A stretch of 64,000 nt of DNA from Schistosoma mansoni (taxonomy: Eukaryota; Platyhelminthes; Trematoda; Strigeidida; Schistosomatidae), in NCBI RefSeq assembly GCF_000237925.1, contig NW_017386057.1, positions 310,001-374,000 of the forward strand. Direction: 5' to 3'. The translations under genes and the position numbers were made by a program. Each line of letters begins with the position of its first letter. Positions within the stretch are counted from its first letter, which is position 1. Of the stretch, positions 50,041 through 61,388 are shown piece after piece. The notes under the pieces are model-generated. The model was given only the letters and a program-made list of their open reading frames with translations, searched no databases and was not told the DNA's origin.

Positions 50041-51110
50041 GTGTGTTTTTTACTGACCGTGTCAGAGTTTGTTCATTTTTTTTACCTTCAAATAAAAATT
50101 TTTCGACGAAATTTCCTACATAACCGTTATTTGTTCTGTTTGAACATTATTATGACTAATATGAAAGTCTTTGGTTGTGAATAAATTTTTAATCAAAGAG
50201 AAAATGTTTTCATACTAAGAATCGGTATACATCCAAGTCGCTAATGAACTCATCGATGTTCACAGTGTTCAATATAAATTATCTTGAAATATCATTGATT
50301 TTGCCGGCTATGTGATTAAGGTTGTTCACAAAGTGGCGATAGATGATATGATAAAAAGGATTCTGTGGATCAATTTAGTCTTTCTCACTGTTATGTATTA
50401 AGTCGTAAATCTTTAAACAACAAATTTAGGACACTTAAGTTTAATGTTCATTATTACAATTGAGGTCATACCTTATTGAACCTGTTTATACTTAATGACA
50501 TCTATGAATTAACACTGAAGTAAAGAAAATCTTCCATAATCATCAACTTGAAAGGAGAATGTTTGGAGATATATATCTTCAGTTATTTCAAAGTAAAAAA
50601 ATTTGGCGGCCAAAACAGCTCTTATTTTACAATTGTTCACTAAATAAAAAACACTATTCACTGGTATTAGAGGCTGAATTTCAAAACAGTTTAAGAATTA
50701 TTGATCATTAAATTAGTTGTTTGCCCAATAAAACTTTTTCTAACTGTAAAAGTGTCCAGAATATTCAAACTTTCAATTTTAATAAATGAAATACTTCAGT
50801 AAATTGAACATTTTACGGAGTCAGTGAACTTGACTTTAAAAAACTGATACAACAGGATCAGAAAGAAGAACTACATTTTTAACTAATCGTGATTCTTGTT
50901 CAACGTTACTTCCGTTTTTAATTCAATATGATACCTACTCAGTGAAATATAAGTTCTATTTTCACTGTTATATTTTACTTAGTATAACACTGATTTATTT
51001 CATTGTAGTTTTTATTTAGAATATTAACTCCTTTGTATTAAATTCAATCTTTGTGTTCTTACTTCTCGTCATGGGAATTGTATTGATCTTCTTACTCAAT
51101 TATCTTCAAT
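50041..51110. other. AT-rich gene-free stretch
   Basis: No exon or recognised repeat on either strand. Confidence 0.5.
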
Positions 51111-51112
51111 AC

Positions 51113-51640
51113 TCAGAAGGGGTTTTGTGGAGATTTTAGTCATTTTATATAGTTGAGATCAAGGGTCAATTGAAGATAGACCACCATGGAAAACCTGGAA
51201 GCACTGGATGACCAACTCGTCCTAGTATGGGACTCTTCGGGCAGTGCGCATCCACGATCCCGCCTCGCTATGACTGACTTCAAGAGATATGTCCTTGAGT
51301 TTTAGTGAGAAGCAGTGATCGGTGGAGTTCAACCACGTCTGTTATTAGATAACAACTCACTGAAGATAATTGGTGAACGGTTGCTCAAACTTCGTGGATC
51401 AGTTGAAGTTAGACGTCAACACTGTTGGATACCAGCTCAGTGGTCTATCGGTTAAGTGCTCTGGCGCGAGACTAGTAGGCCCTGGGTTTGAATCTCGCGG
51501 AGCGGGACCGTGAATACGCACTGCTGAGGAGTTCCACAACAGGACGAAACGACCGTTCAGTGCTTCCAAGTTTTCCACGTAGGTCTAGCTTCAAATGACT
51601 CATAATTTCAATTATGAAAATATCTTCAATATGCCACGCC
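51113..51640. mobile_element. Fold-back hammerhead SINE unit 1 (inverted pair)
   Basis: A minus copy (51113-51290) runs from the family 3' end (CAGAAGGGGTTTTGTGGAGA, ATAGTTGAGATCAAGG) through a degenerate ribozyme. It is followed by a plus copy (51295-51640) with the 5' half, pol III-like head (GTCTATCGGTTAAGTGC, then GGGTTTGAATCTCG), ribozyme and 3' end CTTCAAATGACTCATAATTTC. The two copies are head to head, so the unit is bounded by inverted 3' ends. Confidence 0.75.
51518..51563 (+). ncRNA. Hammerhead ribozyme with intact catalytic core
   Basis: Stem I GCACTG (51518-51523) pairs with CAGTGC (51558-51563). Core CTGAGGA (51524-51530) fits CUGANGA. Stem II GTTCCACAACAGGAC carries a G-T or mismatch. 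GAAA (51546-51549) is intact. Stem III CGA/CCG has a mismatch. The base before the scissile bond is T (GTT), an allowed NUH triplet but usually slower than GTC. This copy and the one at 63.6 kb keep all invariant core bases. Confidence 0.75.
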
Positions 51641-51940
51641 TAATTCCATGCAGTCAGTACTAATCAATGAGTGAATAAAAATCCTACTTTATATTTGAAA
51701 TTATACCGAATATCTTGATCTTCTGTAAGATCATGATTCACGAAATATACCATATGTTTCGAAAAGTATAAATTAATTCAATTGAACAGCTAAAAAAATT
51801 AATAAGATGCTCAATATATAGAAGAAATCAGAGAAAATTTAGGCAACTATTCAATAAGAAAGTTTTTATTTTCTTGTAATTAAATATTCATTTAAATCAT
51901 TCACAGAACATTGGACGTAAAGTTCATAGGACCAAGTAAA

Positions 51941-52500
51941 CAACACTTTCCACTTCAGAAATAAACAAAAAGAAAAATAAAAAAAGGAAAAGAAAAAAAG
52001 AAAGAAAAATGAGAATAGTTTTGATGAGGTGAAGCATAAAACCAATTATATATTTTGTTATTCTAATTTTCATCTTAAATTTTAAAAAAAAAATCCTTAT
52101 TTAATATTCTAAGTTTGTCTCTATTATAATATATGACTTTTTATAAAGTTAATTGATTCATTATCACTAAAACATCGATATATTTATATATTTAAACAAA
52201 TAAATAAACATTTTAGAACCATTTTTTTTATTTATTTATTTATTTTTTTTGAAAAAAAAATTTATTTTATATTAAATTGAATTTTGATCAGATAAGAAAA
52301 GAAAAAAAAGAAGATTGAAGTTAATACATTTTTATAATAAATTAATTGTAAATTAAAAATAAAATACTTTTATTATTTATTCAATTTAATCCATATTTGA
52401 TTATTGGTCAAATAATGTTAATCTGAAGAATATTATTTTATAAATGAATCTTTTTTCAGTTCATTTAAACAAATATAAAATTAAAACAATTGTACTTTAA
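51941..52500. repeat. AT-rich low-complexity tract
   Basis: Long runs of A/G-rich (AAAAAGAAAAATAAAAAAAGG) and TTTATTTATTT sequence with almost no G or C. No coding potential. Confidence 0.7.
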
Positions 52501-52535
52501 ATAGAGAAAATGTTAATTTAACTTATTAATTATTC

Positions 52536-52775
52536 AGAAGGGGTTTTGTGAAGATTTCAGTATTTTTCATAGTTGAAATCATGAGTCAATTAAAGCTAAA
52601 TTACCATGGAAAACCTGAAAGCACTTGAAGGCCGTTTTTTGGCATATTATGGGACTCCTCAGCAGTGCGCATCCACGACTCCGCTTCACGAGATTTGAAC
52701 CCAGGACCTAGTAGTCTCGCGCTAGAGCTTCAATTGACTCATGATTTCAACTATGAAAATAATTAATTACACTAG
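52536..52775 (-). mobile_element. Fold-back hammerhead SINE unit 2
   Basis: A minus copy starts with the family 3' end (52536) and carries a B-box-like GGGTTCAAATCTCG (52699-52686). Its ribozyme core CTGAGGA is intact, but GAAA and stem II are lost. At 52728 it jumps into AGCTTCAATTGACTCATGATTTC, the plus-strand 3' end. Thus about 35 bp ends (52565-52600 and 52728-52763) are inverted repeats of each other. Confidence 0.7.
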
Positions 52776-52805
52776 TTCTTCCAGGATTTAAGTGGTAATT
52801 TAATT

Positions 52806-52877
52806 AATATCAATTTGTGATATAAATTATGAAAATTTAACAATATCAATTTGTGATATAAATTATGAAAATTTAAC
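52806..52877. repeat. Tandem duplication of a 36 bp unit
   Basis: The unit AATATCAATTTGTGATATAA plus 16 further bases occurs twice, head to tail and exact, at 52806-52841 and 52842-52877. Confidence 0.95.
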
Positions 52878-52914
52878 AATCTTCTGAAATCTTTCATACT
52901 ATTAATTATGTTTT

Positions 52915-53260
52915 TTATATATAGTTGAAATCACGGGTCATTTAAAACTAGACTACCATGGAAAACCTGGAAGCACTGGATGGCCGTTTCGTTCTAGTGT
53001 GAAACTCCTCAGCATCGTTGGATGCCGTCTCAGGGGTCTATTGGTTAATTGCTCACGCGCGAGACTGGTAGATCCTGGGTTGGAATGTTACGAGGCAGGA
53101 TCGTGGATGCGCACTGCTGAGGAGTCCTACAATAGGACGAGACAGCCGTCAAGCAGTGCTTCCAGGTTTTCCATGATGGTCTAGCTTCAATCGACTCATG
53201 ATTTCAACTATATATAAAGAATTACTGAAAATCTCCACAAACAACCCTTTAATAATTATG
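52915..53260. mobile_element. Fold-back hammerhead SINE unit 3 (inverted pair)
   Basis: The minus part 52915-53015 ends inside the ribozyme at AGCA. The plus part from 53018 has a pol III-like head, GGGTTGGAATGTTACG, the ribozyme and the 3' end CTTCAATCGACTCATGATTTC followed by ATTACTGAAAATCTCCACAAA. Both outer ends are the same 3' terminus in inverted orientation. Confidence 0.75.
53111..53159 (+). ncRNA. Hammerhead ribozyme, GAAA changed to GAGA
   Basis: Stem I GCACTG (53111-53116), core CTGAGGA (53117-53123), perfect stem II GTCC/GGAC with loop TACAATA (53124-53138), then GAGA where GAAA is required. An extra AAG precedes the 3' stem I strand CAGTGC. Predicted inactive or weak. Confidence 0.7.
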
Positions 53261-53264
53261 TGCT

Positions 53265-53600
53265 TACTAATCACAAGCTTCAAGATGTAACTACTGAAGT
53301 TCTAGTGAGAATTTGTGACCAGTAGAATTCGATGTGTATCGGTTGCGAGACAGTTATCTACTACAGTCAATAGATGAGAACTGTGACATTTTGTGAATTG
53401 ATTGAAGTAGAACTTTAACACCGTTGAATGCCACCTTACTGAACTGGAAGTTAAGCGCTTAGTTGATAGATAGAAGATATTCGGCTTGATTCTACGTAGT
53501 GGGACTGTATATATACACTCTTCATGAGTCCCATATGAAACACTGGTTAACGGCTTTCACAATTTCAATTGTGATCTAGCTAATTTGAGTTCGTTCTTTA
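53265..53600 (+). repeat. Very degenerate hammerhead SINE copy
   Basis: The 5' half is recognisable (GTTCTAGTGAGAATTTGTGACC, TAGAATTCGATG) and the middle keeps the order of the family, but the ribozyme region (CTTCATGAGTCCCATATGAAAC) has lost its core. Confidence 0.5.
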
Positions 53601-53825
53601 GACTATAAAAATATACAAAATAACAAGAAATTTAACTCAGTAAGGAATAAATGATTTCCACTGAAAATTAGGTAGAGGTGCTGGGAGCAAATTAACATCT
53701 TAGTGATGTGTGATTTCGGGAGTAGTTATTGGATTAATGAAATGTCATGATGAACTAGAGAAAAGAAGTATACAATACAGAGAGCCTCATTTGGTCTCAT
53801 TTTACATTAAAAAATCCGTATTTAA

Positions 53826-55885
53826 CTAGATAAAACTAGCACGTCATTATTTTCATGTTCAGTAGTGTTAATGCAGTAGATACATTGGAATGAATGTTAT
53901 GATCTATCTGTTTCTAAATATATGTGACGACTTCATTGACTAAAGTGCGTTACACAGTTGTTTTTAACTATATCATTACTCGTAACTCAAATAACTCTCA
54001 GTTGATGAAAAGATCTGGAATAGGGTGAAAACACTTTATCGCAAGGTGGCTGGAGGTATTCTGGACCCGGATTTTCCACTGGCCAGAACACTTCAGGAAT
54101 ATCGACCATCCTCAAGCACTTAGTATCATTGTGACATATGGACTCAATAAGACTGAAGATCATATTGTAATTTCATCGATAGAATTCGATTATCACTAAA
54201 AGAATAAAAAAACATGCTATTGATTCTTACTCTTTTGTTCCCGATTGTCAAACAAACTAGGTATATAAATTTTATAGAGAAAGTTGACATACGGTTTTCT
54301 TTTAATTCCTAACACTGTTAAATTATACGAGCTAGTTGTGTGATCTATAAATGCTTTCTTTTCACATTAACAAATATATCTCAATTATCATTTTATCCAA
54401 AACAAATACGCATATGGTGAGAACAGGCAAGAAGAGCATCTGAGAAAGTTTTGTTTGAATCAAAGGCAGACTAATTATTAGTAAGTATGACGTAAAATAA
54501 AGAATAAAGAACAATTAGTTGCAAATAGGTTTTCTTCGAAATAAAAGACAATACTATTATTCACAAATTTTTTGTTCATTATGTAACCGACTCGTTTGAT
54601 TCGACAATCAGTTATCTACTGAACAGAAAGGTACAAATGCAAAAGGTATGCTGTGCAATTCATATTGACCGTAACACAGTTGGTAAATATCAATCTTCGT
54701 TATCATGTTTAAAAATATTTTAAAGAAACCGGAATCGAAATAATTTACAAGTGTTTTGGATGTTAAACTCTCCTGTTGCCCCTCATGGAGGAGCAAAGCC
54801 AACCACCAACACTACCCATCCAACATCGTCCTGGGGAATCCTTTCCAGTTGTTTTTACATTCTATTCATCCTTTTCAAGTCTGCTTCCGATTCCCGCTTG
54901 TCTCGTGATGTAGTTTGATGATTTCCTCAATGTGTGTCCTATTCACTTCCAGCGTCTTTTAATAATTTCCTCTTCAGCTCGAAGTTGGCTTGTTCTCTCC
55001 CACAGTAGACTGTCGCTCATGGTATCCAACCAACGGACATTCAGCATCTTGAGGAGACAATTTTGCATAAATACTTGTACTGTTTTGATGATGGTTGTAG
55101 TAGTTCTGGAAGTTTCAGCTCCGTACAGTAGAACTGTTTTGACGTTCGTATTGAAGATTGTGACTTTGACATCGGTTGACAGACGGTTGTGTTTGAGTTA
55201 CATATGTTCTTCAACTGTAGGAATGCTGTCTTTGCTTTGCTAATCCTCGCCTTTACACCTGCATCAGATCCTCCTCGTTCATCCATTATGCTGTTGACCA
55301 GGAACGTGAAAGTTTCCACCTCTTCCAGTGTTTCTCCATCAGATGTGATTGGGTTGGTGTTCTCCGTGTTGTATTCGAGGATCTTGCATTTCCCTTGTGT
55401 ATGTTAAGGCTTACTGATACAGAGACTGCTGCTCCACTAGTTGTCTTAATCTGCATTTGTTGATGTGTATGAGATAGAAGGACTAGGTCATCTGCGACTT
55501 CCAAATCTTCTAGTTGCATCCAACCCATTCATTGTAGTCCGTGTTTCCTGTCAGATGAGGAAGTCTTCATAACTCAGTCAACCACTAGAAGAAAGAGAGA
55601 GGGAGAGAGTAGGCAGTCTTGTCTGACTCCGGACCTCACTTCAAATGCGTCTGTCAGCTGTCCTCCATGCGCCACATTGCACTGTGGTCCGTCGTATGAA
55701 TTCTGAATGATGATGACAACTTCTCAGGTACTCCATAGTATCGAAGAAATTTTCATAATGTTCTCCTATCCACACAGTCAAATGCTTCCTCATAGTCAAG
55801 GAAGTTGATATATAGTAACGAGTTCTATTCAAGTGTTTGTTCAACGATGAGCCGTGGTGTTGTGATTTGTTCTGTGCAACACCGA
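53826..55885. repeat. Duplicated block, copy 2
   Basis: Same sequence as 36241-38300, in the same orientation. It begins TAGATAAAACTAGCACGTC after unrelated DNA, so the left edge is the same base in both copies. The first five or so differences cluster at 55611-55635 and divergence rises after about 55830. Confidence 0.9.
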
Positions 55886-56395
55886 TCCTAACGGAATCCA
55901 GTCTGTTGATGTCGAAGTTGGGCGTCTACTGAGTCTTTCATCCGGTTCAGCAACACTCTGTTGAAAACCATTCATGGCACCAACAGTAATGTGATGCATG
56001 CGTAGTTCTCTCATTTGCTCAGATCACGTTTCTTTGGTATCTTGATGACGCATCCTTCTTTCCAGTCTACTTGGTACTTGTCTTTCCTCCCAAATCCTCA
56101 TGAATGGAAGATGGAGCATGTTTGCAGTTACTTGTATGTCTGACTTCAGTGGTTATGCTGGTATATTGTCAGGTTCTCGGCCTCATGACCTCTGAAGAAT
56201 CTCGTCTTTCATCCTCTGGCGCTATTATTCTGCCTTGAACGCGGTGGGCAAAGTTTATTTGGTTTTAAATTGTTCATTCTGGTTACCGTTTTTAACAAGG
56301 TTGTTTTCTACGGGATAGGATTACTGACCAGAAGCCCAAACCTCCTCCTTTACTCGGGCTTGGGACTAGCAGTAACTATAGATTAGCTACAGTCG
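54775..56395 (-). mobile_element. RTE-like retrotransposon copy 3, internally deleted
   Basis: Minus strand: the 3' end is near 54780 and the reverse transcriptase C-terminal half and palm follow up to about 56190. The sequence then jumps directly to the RTE leader (56270-56395, complement of the CCCAAGCCCGAG block). The endonuclease and reverse-transcriptase N-terminus are deleted. 'EDLEVADDLVLLSH' lies at 55513-55472. Confidence 0.8.
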
Positions 56396-57744
56396 GAGCT
56401 TCGATAGGGTCATGTTAGAACTTTGTTATGATCAGCTAATTATTTAACAAAGGAATTAAATAGCCTGATATTCATTTGTAGTTTAAACCATCCTCATAAA
56501 TTGATATATATTTATACAGTTTTAATCGATCTGATTGCAAGCAAAAATTTATCTTAGAATGGGGATATAATATTGAATAAGTATTGAATAAGTTATAATC
56601 CCAACCTTCTCATTTATGAGAACGTGTATCAGTGATACGTGTCTAAATTTTTATTCAGCTCTACAGATTAATTGTTCAAATCAATCGAGACTAAATTATT
56701 TAGGTAGGAGGTTGAGTATTTTTTGTCACAGTTGTTAAAATTCAACCAAATCTAATTTTTATGTTTTGTATGTAAAACATGGTGACAATAATAAATGTTC
56801 ATTCTGAATACAGTGGTTTCTAAGTTAGAAATAAGTCGTTGCATTTTCAGACGTAGCAAACAACAGAGATAATTTACTAAATTATTTTAGGAGTGAAGAA
56901 AATGGTTTTACAATTCATTGCAAGTAAACATTGTAAGTAATGAAATTCAATTTAAAAACAGCTTTTTACGTCCAATCTAACCATAGTTTGATGAACAAAA
57001 AGAAGCTGTTGTTAAACTGATACTCTTTCCAAATAATTTCTGAAGAAACATAGACTTATGCTTTGTTAGGCAGTTTAAGTGAACCAATTTAAGTGATAAG
57101 GGACTGATTTTCAAGACTCATTAAACAAATATAAGATTTGTACAGACTATGAGACGGGCTCCTGAGGTTCAAGTGAGAAATCGCGCCCAATAGAATTTGA
57201 ACTTACTGATCGTAAGGAAGTTATTGTCGTTACCACGAAATATTGTTAGAATAAATAATACTAGAACAATCAGTTCTCAACCCATTGGTCTAGTAATAAA
57301 ACATTCTCACAGTTGCGTTTTACTACTGGATTCAATCTTGAACCCTCATTCTTGGAGAGGACAATTTAATCGCAAATTTAGTTGTCGAAATTAGTGAGTG
57401 AGTATTTGTCTACTATTTGCTATAAAAGTAACGTTAAATGACTTATGATATTTTAAAATAAGAGAAGAATGAAAAACTCTAATGCTTATTTATAATTTAT
57501 GTGGAAACGCAATACTCAGATTTTCAAAACACAATTAACTTTTGACAATACATACAATAGTCATAATAATACACGGAATCTAATTGTGAATTTCAACATT
57601 TGTTGATGCATACAATTAATTATAAAATGAATAATATCAGACTTTTATGAGTATGATTATATAAATTACGTTACATTCATTTACTGACCAGTATAATAAT
57701 ATAAGGCATAATATTTTGCATTAATTTCATCTGATAAGGGAGAA
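56396..57744. other. AT-rich gene-free stretch
   Basis: A weak match to the 5' half of the hammerhead SINE family may lie at 57145-57360 (GGTTCAAGTGAGAAATCG, TAGAATTTGAACTTACTG). No gene is supported. Confidence 0.4.
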
Positions 57745-57862
57745 TTATTTGTTTCAATAATTCAGACCATGAGTCAATTGAAGCTAGACCACTATGGAAA
57801 ACCTGGAAGCACTGGACGGCCGAACTGCTTAGGAGTCCTACAATAGGAGGAAACGGCTGTCC
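57745..57862. mobile_element. Fold-back hammerhead SINE unit 4, cut by gap
   Basis: A minus 3' end (CATGAGTCAATTGAAGCTAG to GCACTGGACGGCC, 57769-57822) joins a plus ribozyme (GAACTGCTTAGGAGTCC...GGAGGAAACGGCTGTCC) at the ribozyme itself. The core reads CTTAGGA, so one invariant base is lost. The sequence then enters N. Confidence 0.65.
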
Positions 57863-58062
57863 NNNNNNNNNNNNNNNNNNNNNNNNNNNNNNNNNNNNNN
57901 NNNNNNNNNNNNNNNNNNNNNNNNNNNNNNNNNNNNNNNNNNNNNNNNNNNNNNNNNNNNNNNNNNNNNNNNNNNNNNNNNNNNNNNNNNNNNNNNNNNN
58001 NNNNNNNNNNNNNNNNNNNNNNNNNNNNNNNNNNNNNNNNNNNNNNNNNNNNNNNNNNNNNN
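57863..58062. other. Assembly gap (200 N)
   Basis: Exactly 200 N, directly after an inverted hammerhead junction. Fold-back sequence may have broken the assembly here. Confidence 0.95.
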
Positions 58063-58079
58063 AATTCCAACGCAACTTC

Positions 58080-58465
58080 ACCGGCCAGACGTAACAATAT
58101 TGGTACAAGGGGGTACCAGATACATATGAGCTACACAAATCTCATTTGATTTGTGTGAGGACTGTGATACTGCCCAGGTGCCCAGACCGAAGCAGGTGGT
58201 CTTCTTAAGGGGCCACACCCCGAGCCTTTGACCTAAAGATCTGATCCACAAGGCAGTGGAGCATCATAAGGAGATGCAGTTCCTTGGTAGCCGGTCACCA
58301 ATGATTGATTCACAAGCCATTTCTTCCTTCAGGATACTGGAGCCCATGTGCACCATCAGTTTGGAATGAGGGTTTTCCAACTCCCCTAAGTAGACTCGCC
58401 GTGTCCATCAACCCAGTTAAAGCGCCGGACATTCGATTTTCGTCTTCTCAATTTCATAAACACGA
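58080..58465 (-). repeat. Repeat family C, inverted copy
   Basis: Complement of the family, from GTACAAGGGGGTACCAGATAC to CGATTTTCGTCTTCTCAATTTC, with several substitutions relative to the 21.7 and 27.0 kb copies. It is older than those two. Confidence 0.7.
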
Positions 58466-59835
58466 CTTCTTTCATGAGGTTCACGAGCCTCTTTTTTCCG
58501 TCTGCAACAATATAAACGAGATATACAAAGACTGACTTTCTTTCAAAATAGTCAAAGCGATACCCATGGCGTTTGCGATGAAGCTCAATGTGCTCGTTTT
58601 GAGGCTAAAGAGTAGGTCATACGCTAAAACCCAAACCCACCATGTGATTGATATTGAGATTTGCGTCAAAAGACCTACAAACAACCTTCAAGCGATGCCA
58701 GAAAACAACAAGAACTCATTTTGTTTCAAGTGGTTATGTATGAAATAGAATAAGCTTCTATCTAGCCAATTTCGGTGTTTATTAATAATGGTTTGGTGAT
58801 GTCTCTAGTTTGAAGGTCTGTGATGTCTGTATACAACAATGATTCTTTCATACATTATTCGGCGGCTGATACGGATTTTAACACTGTAACACGTTCGACA
58901 TATTGTGCTATCGACATTATGTTCCATTTATCAGATTCCCTGAGTCTCATAATCGTATGAATTTTGACTGTTGTCAATGGTTTTCGTTATTAGACATAAG
59001 TGCTTCTCTGTCATCGACTCACGTTTTCTTTTGTTATTCTCTCTTCCAAATAATGTCGCTTACTTCTCTTAACAATTCCCTAGCACACAACGTATCTTCA
59101 GTCTAGACGGAAGCCTATCAAAGGCTGAACATAAGAATACATCACCTTTAGGCATGGATGAAAAGCTAAATCCAAGGTTTTCGAGTATGTGTATGGTGTT
59201 TCGGAGTGTTTTCATGAGGCTATTTCGTCAGCAAGAATCTTTGGAGATAGGTAGGGCAGGCTTATTTTGTAACCAGTCTTTGTTACTACTTGCATTTCTT
59301 TCATTAATTCTCGTAATTGGTACGTTTACTATGAGTGACTATAAAATAATCCTTTAAAAACGCATTATCTTAAATTTTCCGTTTTCGTTCTGAATCCACC
59401 GTAGCATAACAAACTGATTATAGCTCGCAAATACACTGATGCACATCCATTCTCATATTTAACTTATTTAATTCCGTTATTCACCAACACAAATTCATTC
59501 GATAATTATATATACAAGGGATTGGCGACATATATTATCTCCATAGTAATCAGAAACGATCAAATTGGAGTCAGTTATGGAGCCACTGATTTCGATAGTA
59601 GCAAATATATACGTGCAGCATAATATCTGTATATTAAAAAAATTTATTGTAAGGTTTCTAGTAAATAAAACATTCTATATTGTCCAGAAACATAAATAAG
59701 TCGGCTAAAATATTACTATCATTTAACATAGGTTTTGATAATGTTGTTCACATTGAGAATTAAAGATTTTTGAAGAAATCATTACACGAATCAAAGGACT
59801 TATGAGTTTGGTTCTTATCTATAATAAATGATTAT
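58466..59835. other. Gene-free stretch
   Basis: Frames at 58305-58535, 58903-59106 and 59154-59357 have no recognised domain, and the first lies in repeat C. No exon is supported. Confidence 0.4.
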
Positions 59836-59837
59836 TA

Positions 59838-60170
59838 TCAGAAAGGGAGTTATGTGGAGATTGAATTCATAAAGGAGTTCAACCAATTCCGTTGTGAGAT
59901 AGTAACTCACTATAGACAATGGTGAATTTGTCGCTCAATTTCGTGTATTGGTTGAAGTTAGAGATTGATGAGGTTGTATTACGAACCAGTGATCTAGAGG
60001 TTTGGCGTTTGCACGCGAGACCGAAGTTCCTGGGTTCGAATTCCGCCAGCGAAATCGTGGATACGTACTGCTGTGGAGTCCTGTCCCAGGACGAAACGGC
60101 CGTCCAGTGTTTCCGGGTTTTCCACGATGGTCTAGCATTGATCGACTCATGAATTCAACTATATAATGGA
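59838..60170 (+). mobile_element. Hammerhead SINE (second family) with good pol III box
   Basis: Begins with an inverted scrap of the 3' end (ATCAGAAAGGGAGTTATGTG), then the 5' half (AGGAGTTCAACCAATTCC). The head follows with TGGGTTCGAATTCCGCC (60032-60048, B-box-like) and the ribozyme, then TTTCCACGATGGTCTAGC and the 3' end CTCATGAATTCAACTATAT. It is one of the best preserved heads in the window. Confidence 0.8.
60065..60110 (+). ncRNA. Hammerhead ribozyme, one core substitution
   Basis: Stem I GTACTG/CAGTGT, stem II GTCCTG...CAGGAC (strong), GAAA (60093-60096), stem III CGG/CCG and GTC before the scissile bond after C60104 are all fit for cleavage. The core is CTGTGGA where CTGANGA is needed, so A6 is T. 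Loss of activity is expected from that single change. Confidence 0.75.
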
Positions 60171-61064
60171 TGACTTTGAATTTCTCGGCACTATTAAATG
60201 GTCGTAACTACTTCAACGATTATTCTAAAACTTCCCCCACTAATATTGTTTATAACTAAAATTCCGTAAAAGTCACAAGTCATAGCTATAAAGTTTGCTG
60301 ATAAATAATATTTAACACATTTATTGTTTTGCATTACACAGTAATGATTAATGCTAGAGACAAAATGAATTGAACTTTAAGGTTTCGGATGCCTTACTCG
60401 CATCAACATAAATCTAATTGTTCCTGGAAATAACATAACTTACAGATGACTAATTATATTCATTTGAAATTATGAACATAAATACCCACTGATATTCGGT
60501 TTGCTATTAATATGGAATAATTCTATCGGAAACAATAACTAGAGGTCGGTTCATTCAATGCCAGTAATTGATCGAAGTCACAATGAAGGTTGATGATTTC
60601 TGAATTCAGTAGTAACTATGACTGAAAGTTTTAATAAATGTATAATTAATAATGTTAATGGTTCGGAAATTGATGGATTTTGTTCAGCATTGTATATGAT
60701 TAGGCGCTGAAAATTCATTGATACATCTTTTATGACTATGTTTAGGCACGGTAGTTGTTTTACCGAACAAATCCAAAAACGTTAGATAGAGAATCCCGAC
60801 TAACATGCATAAAATGGATGATACAGCAAAAAATACTTTCCTTGGAGTTTCATTTTTTCATGGCCCTATAATTTCATTATTACAGATTGTTGCACTTTAT
60901 ATTCCGCTTGTTGCCCGCGTCAGTGGTAATAATATTTGATTTTTTGTCAAACATTCTTATTAATTTTATTTTCAGCAAACCAAATGTTTCTATTTATTTT
61001 ATTGATTAATTAATTGTTAATGAATATTGGATCCACTCAATCCATCCAGTCTTATACTCTCATG
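60171..61064. other. AT-rich gene-free stretch
   Basis: No gene or repeat recognised. Confidence 0.5.
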
Positions 61065-61090
61065 TATATATATATATATATATATATATA
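61065..61090. repeat. (TA)n microsatellite
   Basis: About 13 TA units directly 5' of an RTE 3' end. Confidence 0.95.
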
Positions 61091-61094
61091 CGAA

Positions 61095-61388
61095 CCAACT
61101 TCGAGCTAAATAGGGAATTATTAAAAGACGCTGGAAGTGGATAGATCACACATTGAGGAATTCATCAAACTGCATCAGGAGGCGAGCGCTAACTTGGAAT
61201 CCTGAATGGGAATGGAAAAGAGGAAGGCGGAAGAAGACAGTATGCGGCGAATTGGAAGTAGACATGAAAAGTATGAATAGCAACTGAAAAGAACTTTAAA
61301 TGATAGCCCAGGACGGAATTGGATGAAGTGTTGATGGTTGACCTATGCTCCTCCATGAGGGGTAACAGTGTAAGTAAGTAAGTAGGTA
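61095..61388 (+). mobile_element. RTE-like 3' end fragment
   Basis: Coding relics (GACGCTGGAAGTGGATAG, then GAGGCGAGCGCTAACTTGGA) lead into CTCCTCCATGAGGGGTAACAG and the tail GTAAGTAAGTAAGTAGG. Strongly 5'-truncated. Confidence 0.75.
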
